A DNA stretch of 64,000 nucleotides from Nonomuraea deserti (GCF_004348685.1 NZ_SMKO01000009.1:55024-119023); one strand, 5' to 3'. Positions 17,294 to 26,386 are shown, numbered from the stretch's first letter. Notes: generated from the letters alone by a model not told the origin. Made by a program: numbers and translations.

Positions 17294-17384
17294 GCCGGGC
17301 GGAGAAGCGCGACCCTTGGCCTCGGAGGCGGCCTGGGCGGGAGTCCTTTTATTGGGTTTTGGCGTATCCAGTACGCTCCTCATC

Positions 17385-18149
17385 GTGAGCGATCATCACG
17401 TCGGGGCTGGCCGCGACGACACGCGTGGGCGAAAGGCCGACGGCCCCGTGCACGTCGTGGTCGCCGGCGGCCGGGTGGTGTCGTGCCATGTGCGTCCCCG
17501 AGCGCTGGCCCTGCCACCGGAGGAACTGGCCGGGCACGTGCCGGCGGCCGTGAACGAAGCCCTTGACGACGATCAGGCCGGTCGATCGCCGGTCATCGAC
17601 CCTCTCGCACTGGCCGGGCAGTTCCGGGAGATCCGCGACGATGTCGCGGCGCGGGCGGACGACATCACCGCCGCGATCCAGGCCAGCGCCTCGCGGCTGC
17701 GGCAGGAGGCTGAGGTGCCTTTCGAGGTTCCTGCGCTGGATCTCGGGCCGGCCTTCGACCGGCTCGCCGAGACGCTGGAGGCCATCGGGCGCGCGACCGC
17801 CGCCGAGCGTGCCACCGCCGAGGCCACCGGCGAAGGCGCGGCCGCGGGAGGCCTCGTCCATGCGGTCTGCCGGCCCGTGGGGCGCGTGGCGTCGGTGACC
17901 ATCCGGCCTCGGGCGATGCGTGACTCGGCCCGGCTCGGCGAGGCCCTCACGACCGCCGTGAACCGGGCGTTGGACGACCTGGAGGCCGGCGTCCGGAAGC
18001 GCCGGCAGGCCGCGGGAGCCGACCCCGAGCAGATCTCCGCGCGACTCGCCGACCTGCGGGACCTGGGCGTCGAGGACCTTCGGGCGTTCGGGCGGGCGAT
18101 GAACGACTTCATGGGCGGCATCAAGGCCGGCCCTCGACCGAACAGGTGA
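17385..18149 (+). CDS. Double YbaB/EbfC-like domain protein, first gene of the Rhs island
   Basis: Translation from GTG 17385 gives 254 residues; TACGCT at 17372-17377, seven bases upstream, indicates a leaderless start. Two segments look like copies of the YbaB/EbfC fold: residues about 21-62 (VHVVVAGGRVVSCHVRPRAL, then HVPAAVNEALDD) and about 165-205 (GRVASVTIRPRAM, then ALTTAVNRALDD). Between them lies a helical, Ala/Glu-rich linker. YbaB proteins bind DNA or act as small dimeric scaffolds; in actinomycetes YbaB-like proteins recur beside type VII and polymorphic toxin genes. A role in making or exporting the downstream toxin is inferred from context. Confidence 0.65.
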   Translation: MSDHHVGAGRDDTRGRKADGPVHVVVAGGRVVSCHVRPRALALPPEELAGHVPAAVNEALDDDQAGRSPVIDPLALAGQFREIRDDVAARADDITAAIQASASRLRQEAEVPFEVPALDLGPAFDRLAETLEAIGRATAAERATAEATGEGAAAGGLVHAVCRPVGRVASVTIRPRAMRDSARLGEALTTAVNRALDDLEAGVRKRRQAAGADPEQISARLADLRDLGVEDLRAFGRAMNDFMGGIKAGPRPNR

Positions 18150-18164
18150 GACAGGACGTACGAC

Positions 18165-18488
18165 ATGGCCGCCGAGTTGGACATCGACTTTCCGCTGCTG
18201 GCGCGGTACACCGACGGGGTCGGCGACGTGCACGGCCACTCGCAGGAGGCCGCGCGTGCATACCTGGCCGAGATGGCCTCCTACGGCCGTCCATGGGGAT
18301 CGAACAACGAGGTCGGCCAGGCCATCGACATGTGCTTCGGCGCCGTTCACGAGGCGTACACGCAGTGTCAGCAGGACAACCTCGAAGACTACGCCTCCTA
18401 TCCTGACGCCCTGCGCAGGATGGCCGACGTCTACAGATCAGCGCAGGACGCCTCGACAGCACAGATCCGCCAGACTTTCGAAGGGTGA
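18165..18488 (+). CDS. WXG100-like small protein, type VII-associated
   Basis: The 107-residue protein is almost all helical and has the size of a WXG100/EsxA-like subunit, with a WGSN turn near residue 44 where the WXG hairpin would be, and a second helix rich in charged and aromatic residues (DALRRMADVYRSAQDA). It lies 15 bp after the YbaB-like gene. WXG100 proteins are secreted as dimers by type VII systems and serve as export adaptors. The match is structural rather than motif-perfect. Confidence 0.55.
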   Translation: MAAELDIDFPLLARYTDGVGDVHGHSQEAARAYLAEMASYGRPWGSNNEVGQAIDMCFGAVHEAYTQCQQDNLEDYASYPDALRRMADVYRSAQDASTAQIRQTFEG

Positions 18489-18489
18489 C

Positions 18490-18963
18490 ATGGGTCTTCA
18501 ACTTCCCGATGGACAGCTCGCCGTCGTGGCCGCCTTCCTGGGGGCGGTCTTCCCCGACGGCGACGAGGACCAGGTCACGGCCATGGGCAAGGTCCCCGAC
18601 CGGCACGCCGACCGGATGCAGGCGTTGCTGGCCGACGGCAGGGCATTCGCGCGGGCCGTCGTCTCCACCAACAAGGGCGACGCCATCACCGCGTTCGACG
18701 AGCACTTCGGCGACCCGGACAACGCGAGCGCCAACCTCCAGTCCGCCGCCACCGGCGTCAGGGTCGTCGGCCTCGGCCTGCTGGTCTGCGCGGCGATCGT
18801 GCTGGCGCACAAGGCCTACACGCTCTACCAGTACGGCCTCACCGCCGCGGCTCTGGCCTCCGCGGCCGGCACCGGGGGCACGATGCTCCCCTTGATACGG
18901 GAGGTCGGGCGGCGCCAGCTCGACCGGACGACGCAGGCGGCGACGGCAGCCGTGCTGGGCTGA
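18490..18963 (+). CDS. CpnT-N/WXG100-like delivery-domain protein with one TM segment
   Basis: The 157-residue protein starts at ATG 18490, one base after the previous stop. The N-terminus (LGAVFPDGDEDQVTAMG, then DRHADRMQALLADGRAFARAV) resembles the N-terminal trafficking domain of CpnT-like type VII toxins, which usually begins with a P-x-G-D-E-D motif. A hydrophobic helix follows (VVGLGLLVCAAIVLAH). Here the domain is a separate polypeptide and not fused to the toxin, so it may escort the Rhs protein encoded next. Confidence 0.55.
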   Translation: MGLQLPDGQLAVVAAFLGAVFPDGDEDQVTAMGKVPDRHADRMQALLADGRAFARAVVSTNKGDAITAFDEHFGDPDNASANLQSAATGVRVVGLGLLVCAAIVLAHKAYTLYQYGLTAAALASAAGTGGTMLPLIREVGRRQLDRTTQAATAAVLG

Positions 18964-18981
18964 GCCGCCGGAGACAGACGA

Positions 18982-21900
18982 ATGGCTCTTTCCAGGGCCG
19001 GCCGCGGCCTGGCGGGGCAAGGCCTGTTCCGGGCGGCGGGGGCGTTCTTCAAGACCCGTGGCGCGCGGGCAGTTCTCGACGGCGCGGCTCGTGGCGCGGG
19101 CGCCGGGCCGCGGCGGGCGCCGGGTGCCGGAGCAGGCACCTGGCGGCGCTGGCGGAGTTATGCCGCGCGGGTCAGGACGAAGGACCCGATCGACGTGGCC
19201 AGCGGCGAGGTCGTGCTCCAGCAGGTCGACGTGGAGCTGCCCGGCGTGCTCCCGCTGGTGCTGGAACGCACCCACGTGTCGTCGTACCGGGCAGGACGGT
19301 CGTTCGGGGCGTCGTGGGCGTCGACGCTGGACCAGCGGCTGTTGTTCGGTGCGAGCGGCGTGCACTTCGTCGCGGCCGACGGCATGGTGCTCGCCTACCC
19401 GCCGGTGGGCGACACCCCGGTGCTGCCGGAATCCGGCCCGTGCTGGCCGCTGGCGGCCGGCGAGGCGGGCGGCTACACCGTCACGGACCCGCTGGCGGGA
19501 CAGGCTCTGCGGTTCGCCCCTGACGGCAGGATCGTCGCCGTCGGCGACCGCAACGGCAACCGGATCGACGTCGACCACGACGCCGAGGGACGGATCACCG
19601 GCATCCGGCACTCCGGCGGTTACCGCATCGCCGTGCACACCGACGACACCGCCCGGGTCACGGCGTTACGGCTGGTGTCCGGCGGCCGGGATCTGGACCT
19701 CGTCCGTTACGCCTACGATGACGCGGGCCACCTGGCCGAGGTGTACGACTCCGCCGGCCGCCCCCTGTGCTTCGACTACGATCCCGAGGGACGGCTGGCC
19801 GGCTGGACCGACCGCAACGGGCACTCGTACCGCTACGTCTACGACGAGTGGGGACGCGGTGTCCGCGGGCACGGGAGCGGCGGGTTCCTCGACGTGGCGC
19901 TGGCCTACGACGACCGCGTCACGGTCATGACCGACTCGCTCGGGCACCGGACGACCTATCACCTCAACGACGCCGGCCAGGTGACCGCCGAGATCGACCC
20001 GCTGGGGCACGCCACCTGGTCGGAGTGGGACGAGCGCGACCGGCTGCTGTCCAGGACCGACCCGCTGGGCCGCACCACCAGGTGCTCCTACGACGAGGCG
20101 GGAAACGTCACCGCCGTCGTCCGCCCCGACGGCCGCCGGGTCACCGCCCGTTACGACGGGATCGGGCTCCCCGTCCAGGTGACGGATGCCGACGGGACGG
20201 TGTGGCGGCAGGAGTACGACTCGCGCGGCAACCTCGTGGCGCTGACCGACCCCGCCGGCGCGACCACCCGATACACCTACGACGAGCGGGGCGGCCTGTC
20301 GGCGGTCACCGACCCGCTGGGGGCGCTGACCCGCATCGTCAATGACGACGCGGGACTGCCGGTCAGCGTCACCGACCCGCTCGGCGCGACGAGCCGCTGC
20401 GTCCGCGACCCGCTCGGCCGGGTGATCGAGACGATCGACCCGCTCGGCCATCGCACCGCCTTCACCTGGACGGCCGAAGGCCTCCTCACCTCCGTGACCC
20501 TGCCGGGCGGGCAGACGGAGCTCTGGTCCTACGACGGCGAAGGCAACCTGGTCACGCACGTGGACGCCGCGGGCCGCATCAGCCGCACCGCGTACGGGCC
20601 CTTCGACGTGCCCACGTCCAGGGTCGAGCAGGACGGCGCCCGCCTCGCGTTCGCCTACGACACGGAGTTGCGGCTCACCGCCGTCACCGACCCGCGGGGG
20701 CTGGTGTGGCGCTACGCCTACGACCCGGCCGGCAACCTGGTGCGGGAAACCGACTACAACGGCCGGGTGCTCCGTTACGCCCACGACGACGCCGGCCGGC
20801 TGGTCGAGCGGGTCAACGGAGCCGGCCAGCGCGTCCGCTACACCCGCGACCTCCTGGGCCAGGTGATCGGGCAGCGTGCCGGCGACGAGGTCGCGACCTT
20901 CGCCTACAGCCCCACCGGCCGCCTGGTCAGCGCGGTGAACGCCGACGCCGACGTCAGGTTCGAGCACGACGCGCTCGGCCGGGTGGTGGCCGAGACGTGC
21001 AACGGCCGCCGGCTCGACTCCGCCTACGACGCGGCGGGCCGCCGCGTGCTGCGCCGCACGCCGTCCGGCGCGGAGGCCTCCTGGGAGTACGACTCCGCGA
21101 ACCGGCACGTCGCCCTGCGCACGGCGGGCCGCGCCCTGGTTTTCGCCCACGACGCCGCCGGGCGGGAGACCAGCCGCCGGCTCGGTCCCGGCGCGACGCT
21201 CGCCCAGGACTGGGGGCCCGGCGACCGGCTCGTCCGCCAGACGCTGCGCGGCGCCGGCGGCATCGTCGAGCGGCGCGCCTACTCCTACCGGCCGGACGGC
21301 GCGCTCGCCGGCATCGAGGACCGCACGGCCGGGGCCAGGCGCTTCGACCTGGACGCCGCCGGGCGGGTGACGGCCGTCCAGGCGGCGGGCCGGCACGAAC
21401 GCTACACGTACGACGCCGCCGGCGGCCTCGCCCGCACCGACGGCACCGGAGGGGCGGCCCGCGACGACACGCTCGGCGGGCGCGCGTACGCCGGCGCGCT
21501 GCTCCGCTCGGCCGGGCAGGTCCGCTACGACTACGACGGGCAGGGCAGGGTCGTCCTGCGGCGGCACGCGGACGGCTCCCCGCCCTGGCGCTTCGGCTGG
21601 GACGCCGACGACCGGCTCACAGGCGTCACCACTCCCGGCGGGCAGCGCTGGCGTTACCGGTACGACGCGCTCGGTCGCCGCGTGGCCAAGCAACGGCTGG
21701 CGCGCGACGGTCGCACGGTCGTCGAGCAGACCGACTACACCTGGGACGACGCCGTGCTCGCCGAGCAGACGACGGCGGTCGTCACGGGTGCCACCCCGCG
21801 CACGGTCACCTGGGACTACGAGCCCGGAGGCGTGCGGCCGCTCACCCAGACCGAGCGGGACGGGTCCGGCCGGCGGTTCTACGGCATGGTCACCGACCTC

Positions 21901-22611
21901 GCCGGCTCCCCGGCCGAGCTGGTCGACGACGCCGGCGAGCCGGTCTGGCGGCACGCGGCCACGCTGTGGGGCCGCGGCCTTCCGCAGGCCCGTGAGGGAG
22001 TGGACTGCCCGCTCAGGTTCGCCGGCCAGTATTTCGACCCGGAGACCGGGCTCCACTACAACAATCAGCGCTACTACGATCCCGCCACGGCCCGCTACCA
22101 GAGCCCCGATCACCTTGGCCTGACGCCGCAGCCCGACCCGTACGCCTACGTCGCCAACCCGCTGACCTGGACCGACCCGCTGGGCCTCGCCCCCTGCCGG
22201 GTCTTCTTCAACGATCTGGCGCTCAAAGTCCGCAGCTGGCGGGAGAAGGGGCCACGCTGGGCCGTCGCCCTGCAGCTGGCCAAACGCGACAACCGGCGGC
22301 TGAACCGCAGCCTCGGCGAGGCGTCCGCCCCCGCGCCCAACAGCACGGTGCGTGACCTCCTGCAGCTGAAGGCGGGCAATCCTCAGTACGCTGGCAGGGC
22401 GGCGGGCGCGTCGAAGCGCTCGGACGCCGAGCTGCTGCAGTCGGTCTTCCGCCCGCGCGACGGCCAGTACATGGCGGTGCACCCGGCGCACCCGGGCACG
22501 ATCCTGCAGGGCAACCACCGGCGGATGGCGCTCATCAAGCGGGCGGAAGACGCGGACTCGGAGATCACTCTGGACACTCCGGTCTTCGTCAACAACTTCA
22601 GGAGAAGCTGA
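18982..22611 (+). CDS. Rhs-repeat polymorphic toxin with variable C-terminal domain
   Basis: The 1209-residue protein starts at ATG 18982 (GGAG eight bases upstream). Residues 65-130 contain a DUF6531-type entry (KDPIDVASGEVVLQQVDVEL, FGASWASTLD). From about 180 to 1000 there are more than twenty RHS/YD repeats (YDEAGNVTAVVRPDG type), which form a cocoon around the toxin. The Rhs core ends with FDPETGLHYNNQRYYDPATA and DPYAYVANPLTWTDPLGLA. After DPLGLAP a variable domain of about 138 residues begins (residue 1072). It contains ILQGNHRRMALIKRAED (His 1179, Arg 1180), reminiscent of the GHHR motif of the ParB/Srx fold. No signal peptide is seen; export probably depends on the adjacent WXG-like proteins. 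Confidence 0.85.
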   Translation: MALSRAGRGLAGQGLFRAAGAFFKTRGARAVLDGAARGAGAGPRRAPGAGAGTWRRWRSYAARVRTKDPIDVASGEVVLQQVDVELPGVLPLVLERTHVSSYRAGRSFGASWASTLDQRLLFGASGVHFVAADGMVLAYPPVGDTPVLPESGPCWPLAAGEAGGYTVTDPLAGQALRFAPDGRIVAVGDRNGNRIDVDHDAEGRITGIRHSGGYRIAVHTDDTARVTALRLVSGGRDLDLVRYAYDDAGHLAEVYDSAGRPLCFDYDPEGRLAGWTDRNGHSYRYVYDEWGRGVRGHGSGGFLDVALAYDDRVTVMTDSLGHRTTYHLNDAGQVTAEIDPLGHATWSEWDERDRLLSRTDPLGRTTRCSYDEAGNVTAVVRPDGRRVTARYDGIGLPVQVTDADGTVWRQEYDSRGNLVALTDPAGATTRYTYDERGGLSAVTDPLGALTRIVNDDAGLPVSVTDPLGATSRCVRDPLGRVIETIDPLGHRTAFTWTAEGLLTSVTLPGGQTELWSYDGEGNLVTHVDAAGRISRTAYGPFDVPTSRVEQDGARLAFAYDTELRLTAVTDPRGLVWRYAYDPAGNLVRETDYNGRVLRYAHDDAGRLVERVNGAGQRVRYTRDLLGQVIGQRAGDEVATFAYSPTGRLVSAVNADADVRFEHDALGRVVAETCNGRRLDSAYDAAGRRVLRRTPSGAEASWEYDSANRHVALRTAGRALVFAHDAAGRETSRRLGPGATLAQDWGPGDRLVRQTLRGAGGIVERRAYSYRPDGALAGIEDRTAGARRFDLDAAGRVTAVQAAGRHERYTYDAAGGLARTDGTGGAARDDTLGGRAYAGALLRSAGQVRYDYDGQGRVVLRRHADGSPPWRFGWDADDRLTGVTTPGGQRWRYRYDALGRRVAKQRLARDGRTVVEQTDYTWDDAVLAEQTTAVVTGATPRTVTWDYEPGGVRPLTQTERDGSGRRFYGMVTDLAGSPAELVDDAGEPVWRHAATLWGRGLPQAREGVDCPLRFAGQYFDPETGLHYNNQRYYDPATARYQSPDHLGLTPQPDPYAYVANPLTWTDPLGLAPCRVFFNDLALKVRSWREKGPRWAVALQLAKRDNRRLNRSLGEASAPAPNSTVRDLLQLKAGNPQYAGRAAGASKRSDAELLQSVFRPRDGQYMAVHPAHPGTILQGNHRRMALIKRAEDADSEITLDTPVFVNNFRRS

Positions 22612-23030
22612 TGCGTATGTTGGGCAAGCGGAAGTGGCCGAGCATCGACCTCTACGCGCCCGGCGGCAGGGGCGACATCAAGAAGCCGTCCCTGGCCGAC
22701 TATGACCGGCTCGCACGGACCGCCCGCGATCAAGGCAGGGCCGCCGTCGGCCGGCCGGGCTGGATGGCCGGGCACCGGGGCCGGATCCGTTCGCTGTTCG
22801 CGGTGGTCTTCGGCGCCGAAGGACCCGGGGTCTACCGGTGCCTGGTCACCGCCGTCCTGGACGACGGCTCGGGAGGAAGCTTCACCCTCGACGTGTCCCG
22901 CGGGGACTACGACGCCCTGGCCGACGTCACCACGGACGAGCTGGTGGAGATGGCGCACCTCCACCTGCTGCACATGCCGCCCATCGACCTCGACCCGGAT
23001 CAGCGAGAGACATGGGAGCACACGGAGTAG
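22611..23030 (+). CDS. Candidate immunity protein for the Rhs toxin
   Basis: The 139-residue protein starts at ATG 22611, overlapping the toxin stop by one base (TGATG), behind AGGAGAAG in the toxin's last codons. It has no signal peptide and no membrane segment, as expected for a cytosolic antidote. It is a mixed alpha/beta protein (RIRSLFAVVFGAEGPGVYRC, SFTLDVSRGDYDALADV, TTDELVEMAHLHLL) and matches no family I recognise. Identification rests on the universal placement of immunity genes immediately after Rhs C-termini. Confidence 0.65.
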   Translation: MRMLGKRKWPSIDLYAPGGRGDIKKPSLADYDRLARTARDQGRAAVGRPGWMAGHRGRIRSLFAVVFGAEGPGVYRCLVTAVLDDGSGGSFTLDVSRGDYDALADVTTDELVEMAHLHLLHMPPIDLDPDQRETWEHTE

Positions 23031-23057
23031 CCTCCCGCGCGGACGAGGCTCGCGCTG

Positions 23058-23726
23058 TCACGGTGACGCGGGGAGCAGGGACTCCAGCTCGGCGACCGCG
23101 TGGTCGCGGTGGACGTCGAGGGTGGCGACGGCCTCGTCGGCGGAGCGGCGTCGGAGCGCGTCGAGGGTGGCCCGGTGCTCCTTGACGACCCGCTCGCGGT
23201 TGCCCCCGTCGCCGTAGTACATCGACCGGTAGGCGTCCGTCGTGTCCCACAAGGTCCTGATCAGCCGGGCCAGCCGGGGCATGCCCGCGCAGTCGAACAG
23301 CGTCATGTGGAACAGCCGGTTGGCCGTGGCCATGGCGAGCACGTCGCCCGCCGCGGCGGCCCGCTCGACGTCGCTCTGCGCGGCCTCCAGCCGGTCGACG
23401 TCGGCGTCGGTGAGACGGGGCACGGCCCGGCGCACGGCCTCCTCCTCCAGCAGCTCGCGGATGCGGTAGACCTCGCGCAGGTCGTCGAGCGAGAGCGTCG
23501 CGACGCAGTAGCCCTTGTGCGCCTTGTAGGTGACCAGGCCCTCGCCCTCGAGCGTCTTGAGCGCCTCGCGCAGCGGCACCCGGCTGACCTGGAGCTCCTC
23601 CGCCAGCGCGTCCTGCCTGATGGGGGCGCCGGGGCGCAGGCGGCCGGTCGTGATGGCGCGGCGCAGCTCGGCCAGCACGAACTGCTGGGCCGTCGGCGGC
23701 CTGCGCCCTGCCCCGTCCGAACTCAC
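23058..23726 (-). CDS. GntR-family regulator, FadR (FCD) subfamily
   Basis: The 222-residue protein starts at GTG 23726, overlapping the CoA-transferase stop (GTGA). Residues 10-75 form the GntR winged helix (QFVLAELRRAITTGRLRPGAPI, QDALAEELQVSRVPLREALKTLEGEGLV), and 85-215 an all-helical FCD domain with metal-ligand-type His residues in LFHMTLFDCAG, VKEHRATLDAL and DVHRDHAVAE. FCD regulators usually bind carboxylic acids and repress catabolic genes. It is the last gene of a three-gene unit with ALDH and CoA transferase and probably acts at the palindrome near 26363. Confidence 0.88.
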   Translation of the reverse strand: MSSDGAGRRPPTAQQFVLAELRRAITTGRLRPGAPIRQDALAEELQVSRVPLREALKTLEGEGLVTYKAHKGYCVATLSLDDLREVYRIRELLEEEAVRRAVPRLTDADVDRLEAAQSDVERAAAAGDVLAMATANRLFHMTLFDCAGMPRLARLIRTLWDTTDAYRSMYYGDGGNRERVVKEHRATLDALRRRSADEAVATLDVHRDHAVAELESLLPASP

Positions 23727-24892
23727 GGCCCCAATATCTCACGAACCCAGGCGTCGTCCTGCCCGAGCTCCGGCGGCGGACAGCGGTAGGAGGGCGGGGT
23801 GGCGCTGAGGCGTACGGGGGCGGCGACCTGGCCGACCCCGTCGAGCCGTACGGACGGCTCCAGGCCGAGCTCCTCGGCGAGCGCGAACGCGGCGGCCAGG
23901 TCGTTGATCGGGCCGCAGGGCACCCCGGCGGCGGTGAGCAGCCCGAACCACTCGTCCGCCGGACGGGCCCGCAGCGCGTCGTCGAGCGCGGATACCAGCC
24001 CGTCGCGGGCGGCGACCCTGCCCGCGTTGGTGGCGTACCGGGGGTCCGCGGCGAGGTCCGGCCGGTCGAGCACCGCGCAGAGGGCCCGGAACTGGCGGTC
24101 GTTCCCGGCCGCGATCACCATGGGGCGGTCGGCCGCGTGGAACACCTCGTACGGGACGATGCTGGGATGCCGGTTGCCCATGGCCTCCGGCACCACCCCG
24201 GCGGCGGCGTAGGCGGAGGAGTGGTTGGTCAGCGCCGACAGCAGGGAGGAGAGCAACGACACCTCGACCCGCTGGCCCTGATGCGGCCGGCCGGTTCCGG
24301 TGACGTGGCCGCCCTCGCCCGTGCGGTCGCGGTGGCGGAGTGCGGCCAGGACGCCGAGCGCGGCGTGCAGGCCGGTGATGACGTCCACGAGAGCCACGCC
24401 CGCCTTGGTGCCGGGCCCGTCCGGCTCGCCCGTGACGCTCATCAAGCCGCCCACGGCCTGCGCGATCAGGTCGTACCCCGGCAGCCCCGCCCCGGCGCCG
24501 GACCCGAACCCGGTGATCGAGCAGTACACCAGCCCCGGGTTGAGCGCGCGCAGCGCGTCGTAGCCGAGCCCGAGCCGGTCCATCGTGCCCGGCCTGAAGT
24601 TCTCCACCAGCACGTCGGCCCGGGTGGCCAGCGCCCGCGCGACCTCCAGGTCCGCCTCGTCGCCGAGGTCGAGGGCGATCGAGCGTTTGTTGCGGTTGAC
24701 GCCGAGGAAGTAGGTCGCCTGCCCGCCGGGCGCGTACGGCGGGCCCCAGGCGCGGGTGTCGTCCCCCGTGCCCGGCCGCTCCACCTTGACGACCTCCGCG
24801 CCCAGGTCGGCCAGGAGCATCGTGGCGTAGGGCCCGGCCAGCACCCGGCTGAAGTCGGCCACCAGCAGCCCGGACAGCGCCCCACCGGTCAC
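23723..24892 (-). CDS. Family III CoA transferase (CaiB/BaiF, SUGCT-like)
   Basis: From GTG 24892, overlapping the ALDH stop (GTGA), it has 389 residues. It shows the family III signature: LLVADFSRVLAGPYATMLL, GAEVVKVERPGTGDDTR, NRNKRSIALDL, VLVENFRPGTMDRLGLGY and the catalytic Asp region VALVDVITGLHAALG (about residue 170). Such enzymes move CoA between dicarboxylates; the succinyl-CoA:glutarate CoA transferase belongs here. Its neighbours (semialdehyde-type ALDH and glutaryl-CoA-dehydrogenase-like gene) suggest it activates glutarate. A dozen-residue insertion (GHVTGTGRPHQG) interrupts the normally continuous TGEGQRVEVSLL segment. Confidence 0.83.
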   Translation of the reverse strand: MTGGALSGLLVADFSRVLAGPYATMLLADLGAEVVKVERPGTGDDTRAWGPPYAPGGQATYFLGVNRNKRSIALDLGDEADLEVARALATRADVLVENFRPGTMDRLGLGYDALRALNPGLVYCSITGFGSGAGAGLPGYDLIAQAVGGLMSVTGEPDGPGTKAGVALVDVITGLHAALGVLAALRHRDRTGEGGHVTGTGRPHQGQRVEVSLLSSLLSALTNHSSAYAAAGVVPEAMGNRHPSIVPYEVFHAADRPMVIAAGNDRQFRALCAVLDRPDLAADPRYATNAGRVAARDGLVSALDDALRARPADEWFGLLTAAGVPCGPINDLAAAFALAEELGLEPSVRLDGVGQVAAPVRLSATPPSYRCPPPELGQDDAWVREILGP

Positions 24893-26322
24893 GCCGGCGC
24901 CCCGAGGTAGACGGTCACCGTCCGGGTGAAGAACTCCCTGGCCGCCCGTCCCTGCTCCTTGGGCCCGAACCCGCTCTGCTTGAGCCCGCCGAACGGCACG
25001 TGCGGGAACGTCCCCGCGGACTCGGAGTTGATGTGCAGCACGCCGACCTCCACCCGGTCGACGGCCGACAGCGCCACCCCGAGGTCGCGGGTGAAGATCG
25101 CGGCGGACAGCCCGTGGTCGCTGAGGTTCGCCAGGCCGAGCGCCTCCTCCGCGCCGGACGCCCGCACGGCCCCCACGACGGGCCCGAACAGTTCGGTACG
25201 CCAGAAGTCCACGCCGGTTCCCGGCAGGTCGAGCACGGTCGGCGGCACGAACCATCCTTCACCGGCGTGCGGTTCCGCGCCGGCCAGCGGCCTGGCGCCC
25301 TCGTCGACGGCCCGTGTCACCCCGGCGGTCACCCGGTCGCGGGCGGCCGAGCTGACGAGGGGGCCCATGTCGACGCCCGCCTTCAGGGGGTCGCCCACGA
25401 CCAGGCGCGCGGCGCGTTCCGCCACCCGTTCGAGCAGGTCGTCGGCCACGCCGGAGTCGACGATGAGCCGCGAGGTGGCCGTGCACTTCTGCCCGGTGGA
25501 CCGGAACGCGCCCAGGCACACCTGCTCCGCGGCGTGGTCGAGGTCGGCGTCGGCGAGCACGATGGAGGCGTTCTTGCCGCCCATCTCCGTCTGCACGGGT
25601 TTGCCCAGTTCGCCGCAGCGGGCGATGACCGCCCGGCCGACCGCCGTGGAGCCGGTGAACGACACGGCGTCCACGCCGGGGTGGTCGACGATGGCGGAGC
25701 CCGCGGCGGCCTCGCCGTGGACGAGGTTGAGCACGCCGTCGGGCAGGCCCGCCCTGGTCAGCGCCTGCGCCAGCCGGTAGGCCAGCAGCGGCACCAGCGA
25801 GGACGGCTTCCACACCACGGTGTTGCCGTGGCTGAGCGCGGGGCCGATCTTCCAGGCGGGGATGATGATGGGGAAGTTGAACGGCGTGATCAGGCCGGCG
25901 ACGCCGATCGGCTTGCGGACGACGAGCACGTTCTCGCCGGGGCGCGGGGAGGCGTAGACCTCGCCGTTCTCCCGGTCGGCCTCGGCCGCGTGATAGCGCA
26001 GGATGCGGGCCGCGCCGCGCACCTCGGCGACCGCCTCGGGCAGCGTCTTGCCCTCCTCGCGGGCCAGCTCGGCGCCCCACGCGTCGGCCTCGGCGTCCAC
26101 GAGGCCGGCGGCGGCGGTGAGCACCGCGGCGCGGGCGTGGTGGGGGGTGGCCGCCCAGCCGGGCGCCGCCTTCCTGGCGGCGGTCACGGCCCGCTCCACC
26201 TCGAAGCTGGAGGCGAAGCGCCCGCGTGCCACCACTTCGCCCGGCCGGGCGGGGTTGGTGTCGGCGAACTCTTCGCCGTCCCCTTCGACCCAGCGGCCGT
26301 CGATGAGATTGAGAACGTCCAT
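24889..26322 (-). CDS. NAD(P)-dependent aldehyde dehydrogenase, semialdehyde type
   Basis: The 477-residue enzyme is a full-length [23 protein letters not shown], the nucleotide-loop [10 protein letters not shown], the catalytic Glu in [13 protein letters not shown] (about 252) and catalytic Cys in [11 protein letters not shown] (about 286). The GQKCTATSR form is characteristic of 2-oxoglutarate-semialdehyde-type dehydrogenases, which oxidise omega-carboxy aldehydes. ATG 26322 is preferred over the TTG at 26328. As first gene of the unit with the CoA transferase it could convert glutarate semialdehyde to glutarate. The aldehyde is inferred from context. Confidence 0.85.
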   Translation of the reverse strand: MDVLNLIDGRWVEGDGEEFADTNPARPGEVVARGRFASSFEVERAVTAARKAAPGWAATPHHARAAVLTAAAGLVDAEADAWGAELAREEGKTLPEAVAEVRGAARILRYHAAEADRENGEVYASPRPGENVLVVRKPIGVAGLITPFNFPIIIPAWKIGPALSHGNTVVWKPSSLVPLLAYRLAQALTRAGLPDGVLNLVHGEAAAGSAIVDHPGVDAVSFTGSTAVGRAVIARCGELGKPVQTEMGGKNASIVLADADLDHAAEQVCLGAFRSTGQKCTATSRLIVDSGVADDLLERVAERAARLVVGDPLKAGVDMGPLVSSAARDRVTAGVTRAVDEGARPLAGAEPHAGEGWFVPPTVLDLPGTGVDFWRTELFGPVVGAVRASGAEEALGLANLSDHGLSAAIFTRDLGVALSAVDRVEVGVLHINSESAGTFPHVPFGGLKQSGFGPKEQGRAAREFFTRTVTVYLGAPA

Positions 26323-26345
26323 GGTCAACGCACCCTAACCGTGAC

Positions 26346-26372
26346 ATATTGGATTTTCAATATTGGATCCAA
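26346..26372. promoter_or_regulatory. GntR-type operator in the ALDH/acyl-CoA dehydrogenase divergent promoter
   Basis: ATATTGGAT occurs twice (26346-26354 and 26360-26368), the second copy forming the perfect palindrome TTGGATCCAA (26363-26372). This AT-rich patch is the only control region for both the minus-strand operon (ALDH, CoA transferase, gntR) and the plus-strand dehydrogenase, so it is the likely binding site of the FCD regulator. Confidence 0.55.
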
Positions 26373-26386
26373 AATATGGAGAGGTC

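Noticed and set aside
17316..17384. Longer start for the double YbaB protein, giving a hydrophobic N-terminus
   Set aside because: The extension would make a spurious membrane segment and runs through the probable -10 hexamer; GTG 17385 has the leaderless spacing.
19666..22518. A 950-codon open frame antisense to the Rhs gene
   Set aside because: Same shadow effect; the RHS repeats on the plus strand explain the sequence.
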